From Rikenellaceae bacterium (lineage in GTDB: Bacteria; Bacteroidota; Bacteroidia; Bacteroidales; UBA932), in the NCBI GenBank assembly GCA_900769885.1, contig CAAGIG010000063.1:1-32665 (forward strand): a stretch of 32,665 bases of DNA, given 5' to 3'. Both the position numbers and the translations under genes were made by a program. Each line of letters begins with the position of its first letter. Within the stretch, counting starts at the first letter, position 1. Below, in pieces: positions 21,767 through 30,293 of this stretch. The notes under the pieces were generated by a model. It was given only the letters and a program-made list of their open reading frames with translations. It had not been told where the DNA came from and searched no databases.

Positions 21767-23161
21767 CTATTTTTTTATTATATCCTCAACAATTGAAATT
21801 ACCTTTTGGGCAATATTCTCAGCCTTTTCCATATCAGAAGCCTCAGAATACACTCTGATAATCGGTTCTGTATTGGAACGGCGAAGGTGTACCCACATTT
21901 TCTCTCTCTCAAAATCAATTTTGACACCGTCTATATCTGTAACTTTCTCCGATGCAAAAGCCTCCTTGACAGCATCCAGAACCTTTGAAATAAGTTCTGA
22001 ATCTGAAAGTTCTATCTTATTCTTTGAGATAGCGTAAGCAGGAAGGGAATCTCTGATTTGAGACACCTTCTCTCCCCTTTCTGCCAAAAGACTCAAGAAA
22101 AGAGCCACCCCGATAAGGGCATCGCGTCCATAATGCAAATCGGGGACAATCACACCACCATTTCCTTCACCCCCAATTACTGCACCCACTCTCTTCATCT
22201 GTGTTGTAACATTCACCTCCCCTACTGCAGCAGCACTGTATGATGCTCCATATTTTTCAGTTACATCCCTCAAAGCCCTTGAAGATGAGAGGTTTGAAAC
22301 AGCAGGACCCACTTTTTTAGACAAAACATAATCGGCAACACTCACAAGAGTATACTCCTCTCCAAAGAATGTTCCATCTTCACACACCAATGCCAGTCTG
22401 TCTACATCAGGATCGACAGAAATTCCCAAATGGGCACCTTCCCTTACCACAGCCTCAGAAAGTTCTTTCAGATGGGCAGGAAGAGGCTCCGGATTATGGG
22501 CAAATTCTCCCGTAGGTTCACAATTGACTTTAATGCAGTCAACACCCAAAGTCTGCAAAAGTGCAGGAATTACCACTCCTCCGACAGAGTTAACAGCATC
22601 GACCACCACCCTGAAACGGGCAGCACGAATAGCCTCTGCATTGACCAAAGGATAACCATAAACAGCCTCAATATGTCTTGCAGTAAAATCTTTATAAGTC
22701 ACTTTTCCCAATTTGTCCACAGAGCAGAAAGGGAACTCCCCTGCCTCTGCAATTTCCAAAAGTTCAGCACCCTCAACACCATCAAGAAACTCCCCGTTCT
22801 CATTCAAAAGTTTCAAAGCATTCCATTGGCGTGGATTATGGGAGGCAGTGAGGATAATTCCCCCATCTGCACTTTCAAAAACAACAGCCATCTCCACCGT
22901 AGGGGTAGAAGCCAAAGAGGCATTCACCACATCTATTCCGCAAGCCGACAAAGTTCCACAAACAATAGAATCGACCATTGCCCCCGAAATTCGGGCATCA
23001 CGCCCCACCACCACTTTCAATCGGCGTTCATTACCAAATTTATTTATCAGCATAGCAGAATAGGCTGCCACATATTTCACTATATCGACAGGAGTCAGGC
23101 CATCACCCACTTGACCACCAATAGTCCCTCTGATTCCCGAAATTGATTTAATCAATGTCAT
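21767..23161 (-). CDS. glmM: Phosphoglucosamine mutase (alpha-D-phosphohexomutase family)
   Basis: Interconverts glucosamine-6-phosphate and glucosamine-1-phosphate on the route to UDP-GlcNAc for peptidoglycan. Seen: 464 residues with the active-site phosphoserine S107 in TASHNP, the metal loop DPDVDRLAL, the sugar loop GGEGNGGVI, and the phosphate-binding RRSNTEPIIRVYSEA in the C-terminal domain. N-terminal SGIRGTIGG is the family's first loop. The GlmM versus general phosphomannomutase choice rests on the GEGNGGV loop and length, so the substrate is likely but not certain. Begins 10 nt after batE, so it is probably expressed with the Bat genes, linking wall-precursor supply to that operon. 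Confidence 0.87.
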   Translation of the reverse strand: MTLIKSISGIRGTIGGQVGDGLTPVDIVKYVAAYSAMLINKFGNERRLKVVVGRDARISGAMVDSIVCGTLSACGIDVVNASLASTPTVEMAVVFESADGGIILTASHNPRQWNALKLLNENGEFLDGVEGAELLEIAEAGEFPFCSVDKLGKVTYKDFTARHIEAVYGYPLVNAEAIRAARFRVVVDAVNSVGGVVIPALLQTLGVDCIKVNCEPTGEFAHNPEPLPAHLKELSEAVVREGAHLGISVDPDVDRLALVCEDGTFFGEEYTLVSVADYVLSKKVGPAVSNLSSSRALRDVTEKYGASYSAAAVGEVNVTTQMKRVGAVIGGEGNGGVIVPDLHYGRDALIGVALFLSLLAERGEKVSQIRDSLPAYAISKNKIELSDSELISKVLDAVKEAFASEKVTDIDGVKIDFEREKMWVHLRRSNTEPIIRVYSEASDMEKAENIAQKVISIVEDIIKK

Positions 23162-23171
23162 ATATCTTCAA

Positions 23172-23930
23172 TTATATAATTTCCAAATCCTTTTTTTGAA
23201 TCCAACCCTGACGACCGTCTGCAAGTTCAATTCTGATCCAACCCCCCAAAACATCAAGCACATCTACCTTTATCCCCTCGTGGAGAATAAACAGAGACTG
23301 CTCAGAAACAGAGGGAGAACTCTTCACTGAACAGACAGGAGCAAGAACCACCGCCTGATTCTCCTGAGTCTGAATCTTGTTCAATTTGACAGAGAAGAAG
23401 AATGTACAAACCGACAGCAAAAGTGTCAGAATCGCCACCGCAAAAGAGACTTTCCTAGTCGCAATCGAAGGGGCAAAACGGAACAACAAAAGCAATACAG
23501 CTGTCACTCCAAAAAAGAGAAGAGATAAAATCGCCCAGAAATCTGTAGAAGCACTCTTCATCAAATTTTTAATATAAGTCACAAATACAAACTCTGGAAC
23601 TGAATCTATCTTATCCAATGTATATTCCTGTGCAATAGCAAGATTTACAGCCGCATCCTCAAAAGAAGGATCTGCCAGCAATGCCCTTTCATAATATAAA
23701 ATGGCCTTACCCAGATAATCCCCCATCTTGTAGTAGCAGTTACCTATATTATAATAAAGCTGTGCAGAGGAGTATCCGTCACGCTCCAACTGCTCATAAC
23801 TTCTTAACGCAGCCTCATAATTGCCACCTGTATAACCATTGACAGCATCTCTCCAAAGGGAATCTGCATTCTGTCCAAAAACGCCAAGCGACATTATCGA
23901 AAACAATATTACGAATATTACCTTTTTCAT
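23172..23930 (-). CDS. batE: BatE: TPR and SH3-type protein of the Bat operon
   Basis: 252 residues. Seen: signal peptide (MKKVIFVILFSIMSLGVFGQ); TPR helices (about 22-100; SAQLYYNIGNCYYKMGDYLGKA and ALLADPSFEDA in order); two membrane helices (about 130-155 and 163-183); and a C-terminal bacterial SH3-like domain (about 190-252; GGWIRIELADGRQGWIQ). Known: BatE closes the Bacteroides aerotolerance (Bat) operon and its SH3 part may touch peptidoglycan. The open frame continues upstream into batD, but ATG 23930 creates the signal peptide and lies 4 nt after the batD stop. Confidence 0.88.
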   Translation of the reverse strand: MKKVIFVILFSIMSLGVFGQNADSLWRDAVNGYTGGNYEAALRSYEQLERDGYSSAQLYYNIGNCYYKMGDYLGKAILYYERALLADPSFEDAAVNLAIAQEYTLDKIDSVPEFVFVTYIKNLMKSASTDFWAILSLLFFGVTAVLLLLFRFAPSIATRKVSFAVAILTLLLSVCTFFFSVKLNKIQTQENQAVVLAPVCSVKSSPSVSEQSLFILHEGIKVDVLDVLGGWIRIELADGRQGWIQKKDLEII

Positions 23931-23934
23931 ACTC

Positions 23935-25707
23935 TTAACTCTCCAATTCTGAAATAATTTTAACTGCACTCTGATAATCTTTCTCCATCGATGAAGAATC
24001 TGCAGAAGGGGCATATCTTGCAAACTCACAAGCATCCAGCAAATCAAACAATTCCTGTACAAGTGACAAAGAGGCACCCTTTCCAACCAACTGGTCCTTA
24101 ATGTTTTCACGAGACAGATCAGCCATCGGAAGCATCAACTTATCGGAAATATATCCCTCTACAGCTTTATGCAATTCTTCATAAAAGGCAACTTTCAACG
24201 ACTGTTTCAAGAACATTTCGCAATTTTTCAATCTCCCCTTTGCCACCTTCTTCGCCTTTCTGTTCTTGGTCCCCGCTATGTCGCTTCTCAATTTCATATT
24301 TCTTTTGACAAAGAATGAAACAACAAAGAATATCAAAACAATCAAAGAGGCACACACATACATCACAGGTGAAGCCACAATTGCACTACCTCTCTTTTTC
24401 AAAGAATTGGATGAAGTGGCAATAAATCTGATATCTTCATTCAAATTCTTCACATTCTGCTTTCCAACTCCCTGAATCACAGTAGCCTGACTATCCTTTC
24501 CTGCACCTACAGAAAGACTCTTTGCCAGAGACTTCAAAGTACGATACTCTTTCGATTGAATATCATAATACGAAAATTCAACGGGAGCAATTTCAAATTC
24601 TCCCTGACTGCGTGGAATAAAAGGATATTCAAAAACCCTCACCCCGCTGAATCCATCTGCACCTGCATCTATCTTATCAGTTTTCTTGACATCATAAGAT
24701 TCGAAATCGGCAGGAAAGAGGACCGAAGGGGTCTCGATAAGATTAAGATTTCCTTTACCTGAGATAGCAACTTTCAACGAAGCTGCTTCGTGTGCATTAA
24801 GGGAATCTGTAGAGAGTGAAACTTCCATAGAAAAACGTCCTACAGCACCTTTAAAAGAAGCGGGTGCTCCGGAGGGAAGAGGTGCAACGTCTATATTTAC
24901 CTTATCCGATATAACTCTCTTTCTTACAGTCTGATAAGAATCGAAGAAATCATCAAAGATAGACCTTGGTGTCTGGTTGCTGCGAACTTGAATCAAACAT
25001 ACCAGTTCTGCTGGGTCTATAGTAAGTTTACCTGTCTGCTGAGGAATCAGCAACACCTTTTTCAAAACTGCAGAATTGTAAATTTGTCCGTTATAATTCT
25101 CTCTCGAGAAACTGATATTGGAAATTGTTTCAATATCCTGGCTCCAGAATCCATTGAACGAAGGGAATCTGATATCCTCCAGATTATTGAGGGAAGAATT
25201 CTGGACATAAAGCTTGATAATCGCAACGACTGGTTCCCCTTTGACTACCGAAGATTTATTGGTCACAATCCTGAGCATCAAGTCATCTCCTGCTGCCGGA
25301 GTACTCTTCTTTGCCTCCCCCTTAATCACCTCAACAGTTATGGGAGAGCTCTTACACACCTGTTTATCAATAGTTGCAGAGGCTTGCCCAATGACAAATT
25401 TGCCGACATTGACCGGACGGAGCATAAAAGTATAACTTTTCTCCACCGAATGTGTCCTTTTCCCATTGATTATCTGAGTGCTGGACATTGTCGAAGGAGT
25501 AGGTCCCGCCAACACCTCGAATCCCTCAAATGAAGGAGCCGCAAAATCTGAAGTCTCACCATTGGCGGTAAAGACAACTCTGAAAACCTCAGATTGGGAA
25601 ACCACATTGGGGGCAGATACCGTAAGTTCAGATTGTCCCCAAAGGAGCTGTGAGGTAAACATTGCCACAATTGGCAAAAATAGATTCAATAATTTAACCC
25701 TTCTCAT
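23935..25707 (-). CDS. batD: BatD: periplasmic oxygen-tolerance protein
   Basis: 590 residues. Seen: signal peptide ending in LLWGQSE (cleavage near residue 25); a long beta-sandwich-rich periplasmic part starting SAPNVVSQSEVFRVVFTANG with a typical FEGFEVLAGPTPS; one transmembrane helix (about 450-472, YVCASLIVLIFFVVSFF); and a C-terminal helical cytosolic domain with basic start. Known: BatD proteins bind the VWA proteins BatA/BatB and support growth in oxygen, but their chemistry is unknown. Separated from batB-C by 1 nt and from batE by 4 nt. Confidence 0.9.
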   Translation of the reverse strand: MRRVKLLNLFLPIVAMFTSQLLWGQSELTVSAPNVVSQSEVFRVVFTANGETSDFAAPSFEGFEVLAGPTPSTMSSTQIINGKRTHSVEKSYTFMLRPVNVGKFVIGQASATIDKQVCKSSPITVEVIKGEAKKSTPAAGDDLMLRIVTNKSSVVKGEPVVAIIKLYVQNSSLNNLEDIRFPSFNGFWSQDIETISNISFSRENYNGQIYNSAVLKKVLLIPQQTGKLTIDPAELVCLIQVRSNQTPRSIFDDFFDSYQTVRKRVISDKVNIDVAPLPSGAPASFKGAVGRFSMEVSLSTDSLNAHEAASLKVAISGKGNLNLIETPSVLFPADFESYDVKKTDKIDAGADGFSGVRVFEYPFIPRSQGEFEIAPVEFSYYDIQSKEYRTLKSLAKSLSVGAGKDSQATVIQGVGKQNVKNLNEDIRFIATSSNSLKKRGSAIVASPVMYVCASLIVLIFFVVSFFVKRNMKLRSDIAGTKNRKAKKVAKGRLKNCEMFLKQSLKVAFYEELHKAVEGYISDKLMLPMADLSRENIKDQLVGKGASLSLVQELFDLLDACEFARYAPSADSSSMEKDYQSAVKIISELES

Positions 25708-25708
25708 A

Positions 25709-27490
25709 TTACCAATTCTTCTCTTTCTTTTTCTTCTGTTGTTCCAAAGCCTTGGCCTTCTTCACCTTCTCCTGAGTCTCCTTCTCCTTATCCTCGATTG
25801 CCTGCAACATCTGATTTGCAGTTTGAGGGGTTATCTTAGGCTGACTCTCAGAATCTTTTGGTTGCTGATTAGGCTTATCTTTGTTCTGGTCCTTATTTTT
25901 GTCCTGGTTCTGATCTTTATTTTGGTCTTGTTTCTGGTCCTGCTTTTGGTCGTCATTCTCAGAATCCTGCTGGTCATTCTGCTGATCCTGGTCTTGGTCC
26001 TGATTCTGGTCCTGATTCTGCTGATCCTGATTTTGTTGCTGCTGTTGCTGCTGATTTTGCAACATCTTTTGAGCATAAGCCAAATTGCTCTTTGCATCGA
26101 TATTATCAGGAGAGATTCTCAAAGACTCTTTATAATCATCCACCGCCTGCTGATAATTCTTTTGCTTCAAAGAGAGATTCCCTTTATTGTAAAAATAATC
26201 GGCCGCCTTTCGTGGAGAATGCAACTTCAGTGAATCCACAGCTACAGCATCCATAAAAGTCTGAGCATCAGTAAAATTCTCCATACGATACAGAGTATTT
26301 GCAGTATTGAAGTTGCCATTTACAGAGGTAGAATCCTTTAAGAGTCCACGCTGAAATTCGACAAGGGCCTTATCGTAATTCCCTTTCTTAAATGCTCTGT
26401 TTCCGGAGCGCACCTCACTCTTATCATCCTGAGCAAAACCCGAGACACTGCTCAACAACAAGACGGGAACAATTAAATATTTAAGGCTTGAACCGAACAA
26501 TCTCCTGTTGTTTCTGGTAGTTGAGATAAGAAACTCAACCAACAGGAAGAAAAGTGCTATTGCAAAAAAGTACATATATTGTTCATCATATTCTTCAAAA
26601 ACAACAGACTGATATTTCTGGGCCTCCATAGCTCTGATTTCATCAATTATCGGATTGAGTCCAAACTCTGCATTTGCTGCTCTGACATAGATACCATCAC
26701 CCGCCTTAGCCACTTCACGCAAAGTCGCCTCATCAAGTTTGGTTACTACAATGTTTCCGTCCTGGTCTTTCAAAAGTTCTCCATTCATTGGAATAGGCTT
26801 TCCTTCAAAAGAACCAACACCTACGCAAAATACTCTTGCTCCGACACTTAGAGCATCTTTTGCAGCAGAAACAGGATCATCCTCGTGATTTTCCCCGTCA
26901 GTTATCAATATGACTGCACGACTGTTTTCACTCTCCGAAGTAAAACTTCGCAAAGCAGTATGAATTGCCTCTCCCAAGGCTGTTCCCTGCACTGGGACAG
27001 ATTCATTTGTAATTGAATTGAGGAAAATTTTTGCAGAGACATAGTCAGAAGTGATTGGCAACTGAACAAAAGACTGCCCTGCAAAGATTATAAGACCAAT
27101 ACGGTCCCCCTGAAGTTCATCTACAAGTTTGGATATAGCCAATTTGGCCCTTTCCAGGCGGTTAGGAGAATAGTCCTCCGCCAACATAGAATTTGAGACA
27201 TCGAGAACTATCATAATCTCGGCACCTTTAATCTCCTTCTCCTTCAAAATAGCACCCAATTGAGGGCGAGCCATTCCAATCGAGAAAAACAGCAGCGCCA
27301 AAGAGACAAATATCAATTTAACCCAACCCTTCCTGCGAGAAGCGGTAGGAGTAAGATTCTCCACTAAAGCAGGGTCTCCAAACCTTGCTATTCTCTTTCT
27401 TCTGATTCTTCTGGCTATTGCATAACCGATAAAGATCACCGGAATCAGAAAAATGAGGAAAAGATATTGTGCTTGTGCAAAATAAATCAT
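25709..27490 (-). CDS. batB: BatB-BatC fusion: VWA membrane protein joined to TPR/Gln-rich protein
   Basis: 593 residues in one frame. Seen: N-terminal BatB part with two membrane helices (about 8-25, 57-75), a VWA domain with MIDAS D97-V-S-N-S101 and ILITDGENHEDD, and a third helix (about 305-323). Next is a second hydrophobic segment (about 336-352, LKYLIVPVLLLSSVSGFAQ) shaped like the signal peptide of a separate BatC, TPR repeats (about 357-470), and a Gln/Asn/Asp/Lys-rich tail (coded by 25859-26058) ending in charged helices. BatB and BatC are separate genes in Bacteroides fragilis. L331 is a TTG codon that could be a secondary start giving a free BatC (TTGTTCGGT), so two products are possible. 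ATG 27490 shares one base with the batA stop (TGATG). Confidence 0.88.
   Translation of the reverse strand: MIYFAQAQYLFLIFLIPVIFIGYAIARRIRRKRIARFGDPALVENLTPTASRRKGWVKLIFVSLALLFFSIGMARPQLGAILKEKEIKGAEIMIVLDVSNSMLAEDYSPNRLERAKLAISKLVDELQGDRIGLIIFAGQSFVQLPITSDYVSAKIFLNSITNESVPVQGTALGEAIHTALRSFTSESENSRAVILITDGENHEDDPVSAAKDALSVGARVFCVGVGSFEGKPIPMNGELLKDQDGNIVVTKLDEATLREVAKAGDGIYVRAANAEFGLNPIIDEIRAMEAQKYQSVVFEEYDEQYMYFFAIALFFLLVEFLISTTRNNRRLFGSSLKYLIVPVLLLSSVSGFAQDDKSEVRSGNRAFKKGNYDKALVEFQRGLLKDSTSVNGNFNTANTLYRMENFTDAQTFMDAVAVDSLKLHSPRKAADYFYNKGNLSLKQKNYQQAVDDYKESLRISPDNIDAKSNLAYAQKMLQNQQQQQQQNQDQQNQDQNQDQDQDQQNDQQDSENDDQKQDQKQDQNKDQNQDKNKDQNKDKPNQQPKDSESQPKITPQTANQMLQAIEDKEKETQEKVKKAKALEQQKKKKEKNW
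25859..26058 (-). repeat. Low-complexity Gln/Asp/Asn codon repeat in the BatC part
   Basis: About 200 bp of degenerate CAG/CAA-GAC/GAT-AAT units coding QDQN- and DQNK-type repeats. Replication slippage there could change the tail length. The opposite strand reads as a false hydrophobic Leu/Ile/Val-rich frame. Confidence 0.85.
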
Positions 27491-28485
27491 CAACTAATCC
27501 TCCTTGAACCGAAAATTCTAATTAAAATTTCCAATAAAAATGCCAACATAGCCCAAAATGCAAATTTTGTAAACTCCTCTGTATAAACGGGGAAAGAGTC
27601 TACAGATACCCTTACTTTCTCCATCTTGTTGATTTCCGAATAGATTTGCATCAATTTGGTATTGTCAGTCGCCCTGAAGTATGTTCCACCGGTTGCAGAG
27701 GCGATATCCTTCAACAATTGCTCATCTATTTCCACCTCCACATCCATCACTCTCACCCCAAACGGAGTCATCACAGGATATGGAGCGGTACCCATTGCCC
27801 CCACACCTATTGTATATACCCTTATACCGTATGTTTTGGCAATCTCCACAGCCATTTCGGGAGCAACCTCACCACTGTTGTTCACTCCGTCTGTAAGGAG
27901 AATCACCACCCTGCTCTTGGCTTGAGAGTCTTTCAGACGAGCCACAGCATTTGCCAGACCATTACCAATGGCTGTTCCGTCATCGATCAGTCCACATTGA
28001 ATCTCCTTAATCAGGTTTATCAATGTAGCACGGTCGGTGGTAAGGGGAGACTGGGTATAACTCTCTCCTGCAAAAACCACAACCCCCATTCTGTCAGAAG
28101 GCCTTTGGGATATAAACTCAATGGCAATATCCTTTGCCGCCTCGATTCGGTCAGGGGTAAAGTCTCTTGCCAGCATACTGGTAGAAACGTCAAGTGCCAA
28201 AACTATATCAATCCCCTCTGCATCACTCTTTTGAATAGTCGAAGAAGTTCGGGGACGGGCTATTGCCACAATAATCAAAGCAACAGTAATCAACCTCAAG
28301 ACAAAGGGCAAGTGTCTGAGGAGATTCTTAATTATACTTTGCTGACTCTTGAACGGAGAAATTGTCGAAACCGAAAGAAATGGCTTCTTGCCGAAAAATT
28401 CCCGGTAAAGGTAAATGAGAATCATCGGAATCAACAAAAACTCCAGATAGAGCAGCTGAGGATATTCAAAAAACATATTACTCAT
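27490..28485 (-). CDS. batA: BatA: VWA-domain membrane protein
   Basis: 331 residues. Seen: N-terminal hydrophobic segments (about 8-28 and 60-76), a VWA domain with complete MIDAS (D99-V-S-T-S103; threonine in DGTAIGNGL; aspartate in LLTDGVNNSG) and a C-terminal helix (about 308-325). Known: BatA and BatB are metal-dependent adhesion-type VWA proteins that form complexes with the other Bat proteins. The start ATG 28485 overlaps the end of the upstream gene by 8 nt; a second ATG three codons in (MFFEYPQ) is an alternative. Membrane-bound with the VWA domain in the periplasm, from family knowledge. Confidence 0.93.
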   Translation of the reverse strand: MSNMFFEYPQLLYLEFLLIPMILIYLYREFFGKKPFLSVSTISPFKSQQSIIKNLLRHLPFVLRLITVALIIVAIARPRTSSTIQKSDAEGIDIVLALDVSTSMLARDFTPDRIEAAKDIAIEFISQRPSDRMGVVVFAGESYTQSPLTTDRATLINLIKEIQCGLIDDGTAIGNGLANAVARLKDSQAKSRVVILLTDGVNNSGEVAPEMAVEIAKTYGIRVYTIGVGAMGTAPYPVMTPFGVRVMDVEVEIDEQLLKDIASATGGTYFRATDNTKLMQIYSEINKMEKVRVSVDSFPVYTEEFTKFAFWAMLAFLLEILIRIFGSRRIS

Positions 28486-29404
28486 CTTTCAAATATGTAT
28501 TCGTAACAAATTTAACAGCCTTGGGAATAGTCTCTTCATTCTCTTGTTGAGAGGCCGTATATTTGGCAAATTTCACAAGGTCAGAGACAGTAAATATCTC
28601 CTCAAGGAGTTCAAAATCAGATTTTTTCACCTCCATTTTAGAGAAATCTGAAAGAATTTCGGCAGAAGTTCTCTCCATTGTTCTGATATCGTAACGATCT
28701 TCAATATAGATTCGGAGGGCATCAGTAACCTTTGTATAGAAAATCTTCTCCTTGCCGTTTTGCCACAACTTCTCTCCGCTGATATGGTCAAGTTCCCTGA
28801 GGGCAACAATATGCGCAGGATCTTTGGGTTTGGGCTTTTCTTCCACAGCCCCTTTCCTCCTCATCCTGCGGATCAAATATATAATTCCCACAAAAAGTGC
28901 CACTACTGCAAGAGCTGAACCTCCCCAAATTGCCACTTCTGAGAAAGTTACAGGATAATCAAAATTGGACCTTAGGTCAAACATCTGATAAGTAGTTGTA
29001 TCTACGGGGATTGTGGTAACCTCCAAAGGGAGTTCCTTCAGTCTCAATGTATCTTCCAATTGTTCGCCACGATAAATATAAACCACCAGAGGGGGCATTT
29101 TGTAACTGCCACTGTCAAAAGATGTGATGGTAGCTTTTGCGTGGACCTCCGACAAAGACCTGTTCCTTTTTACAGTATCTATTTTGAAATCCCCTATCAA
29201 CTCCACTCCCGGTACGACATAACCTGCCATACTGTCAATTTTCAAAGTGGTCCCGGCGGGGATATTGAACTTCGAAAGCCACTCAATCTGATCCCCGATC
29301 ATTATGGTATCGCGCGAAAGGGTGCTCGATAGCAACTCCTGCCCCGAAAGACTCTTTACGCCGAAAAACAGCATAATGAATATCAACGATAAATATCTTC
29401 TCAT
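28478..29404 (-). CDS. Bat-operon accessory membrane protein (BatD-like/DUF4381-like arrangement)
   Basis: 308 residues, family not recognised with certainty. Seen: signal peptide MRRYLSLIFIMLFFGVKSLSG, a beta-rich periplasmic part (about 23-150, IGDQIEWLSKFNIPAGT), one transmembrane helix (about 162-182, WGGSALAVVALFVGIIYLI) with a basic RRMRRK stop-transfer, and a cytosolic helical domain. This layout and position (between DUF58 and batA) match the small membrane gene commonly found there in Bat operons. The open frame extends 21 codons upstream into the DUF58 gene, but ATG 29404 gives the signal peptide and sits 1 nt after its stop. Confidence 0.8.
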   Translation of the reverse strand: MRRYLSLIFIMLFFGVKSLSGQELLSSTLSRDTIMIGDQIEWLSKFNIPAGTTLKIDSMAGYVVPGVELIGDFKIDTVKRNRSLSEVHAKATITSFDSGSYKMPPLVVYIYRGEQLEDTLRLKELPLEVTTIPVDTTTYQMFDLRSNFDYPVTFSEVAIWGGSALAVVALFVGIIYLIRRMRRKGAVEEKPKPKDPAHIVALRELDHISGEKLWQNGKEKIFYTKVTDALRIYIEDRYDIRTMERTSAEILSDFSKMEVKKSDFELLEEIFTVSDLVKFAKYTASQQENEETIPKAVKFVTNTYLKDE

Positions 29405-29405
29405 T

Positions 29406-30287
29406 TTATGTTCTGGTTTTAAAAAGAGTAACCAAGGACTTGACATAATCATCACAAGTCCTGACACTTACTGTATCCACTTTATACTTGCGCAAAAGTG
29501 ACATTGTGGCTTGATGTGCCTTATTGCTCCATTGGTGGTACTGCTCTCTGACAGCACGTCTGGAAGTATCTACATATACCAGTTGGGAGGTCTCGTTATC
29601 CTTAACGGCAATAAGTCCCACATCGGGAAGAGTCCTCTCCCGTTCATCGTATATATTGATTACAGATATATCGTGACGACCTACCGCCACCTTGAGAGCA
29701 TCCTCGTAACGGGGCTTCACATCCTGGTCCAGATCGAGCATATCGGACAGAATAAAGGCAGTGCAACGACGCTTTATAGCATTGGTCAGAAATCTCAATG
29801 GTTCGCTCAAATCGGTACCTCTCTCCTGAGGTTGGAATTCAAGCATCTCCCTGATGATTCTCAACAAATGGCTTCGTCCCTTTTTGGGAGGGATAAACTT
29901 TTCAACCTTTGAACTGAAAAAGAGAGCACCTACCTTATCATTATTTATTGATGCAGAAAAAGCCAGTACAGCGGCAATCTCTGCTGTCAACTCTTTCTTT
30001 GTTTTGGAGGTGGTACCAAATAGACGGGAAGCACTCACATCGATAAGGAGCACCACAGTCAGTTCCCTCTCCTCCTCAAAGACTTTGATGTAAGGGGCAC
30101 GCATTCTCGCCGTCACATTCCAGTCCATATTCCTCACATCATCACCGTACTGATACTCACGCACTTCGCTAAAGGCCATACCTCGTCCCTTAAATGCAGA
30201 GTGGTACTCTCCGGCAAAAATCTGAGAAGAAAGAGCCCGCGTCTTAATCTCTATTTTCCGTACCTTTTTTAAAAGTTCGTTTTCCAT
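29406..30287 (-). CDS. DUF58 domain protein of the MoxR/Bat operon
   Basis: 293 residues, soluble. Seen: the DUF58 signature GRGMAFSEVREYQYGDDVRN followed by MDWNVTARM, then a VWA-like core starting VVLLIDVSAS with degenerate metal motif, and a C-terminal beta-alpha tail. Known: DUF58 genes almost always sit between moxR and the VWA genes and are thought to be MoxR partners or substrates. 6 nt downstream of moxR and 1 nt upstream of the next gene. Confidence 0.9.
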   Translation of the reverse strand: MENELLKKVRKIEIKTRALSSQIFAGEYHSAFKGRGMAFSEVREYQYGDDVRNMDWNVTARMRAPYIKVFEEERELTVVLLIDVSASRLFGTTSKTKKELTAEIAAVLAFSASINNDKVGALFFSSKVEKFIPPKKGRSHLLRIIREMLEFQPQERGTDLSEPLRFLTNAIKRRCTAFILSDMLDLDQDVKPRYEDALKVAVGRHDISVINIYDERERTLPDVGLIAVKDNETSQLVYVDTSRRAVREQYHQWSNKAHQATMSLLRKYKVDTVSVRTCDDYVKSLVTLFKTRT

Positions 30288-30293
30288 AAACTA

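Noticed and set aside
22430..23146. 238-codon plus-strand frame opposite glmM
   Set aside because: Antisense shadow; His/Ser/Arg-rich with no domain, while glmM has all catalytic motifs.
25478..26233. 251-codon plus-strand frame rich in Leu, Ile and Val that looks like a membrane protein
   Set aside because: It is the antisense of the Gln/Asp/Asn repeat in the batB-C fusion; the hydrophobicity is an artefact of complementing CAG/GAC/AAT codons. No promoter or family motif.
27646..28506. 286-codon plus-strand frame opposite batA
   Set aside because: Antisense shadow without recognisable domain; the minus strand encodes a complete VWA protein.
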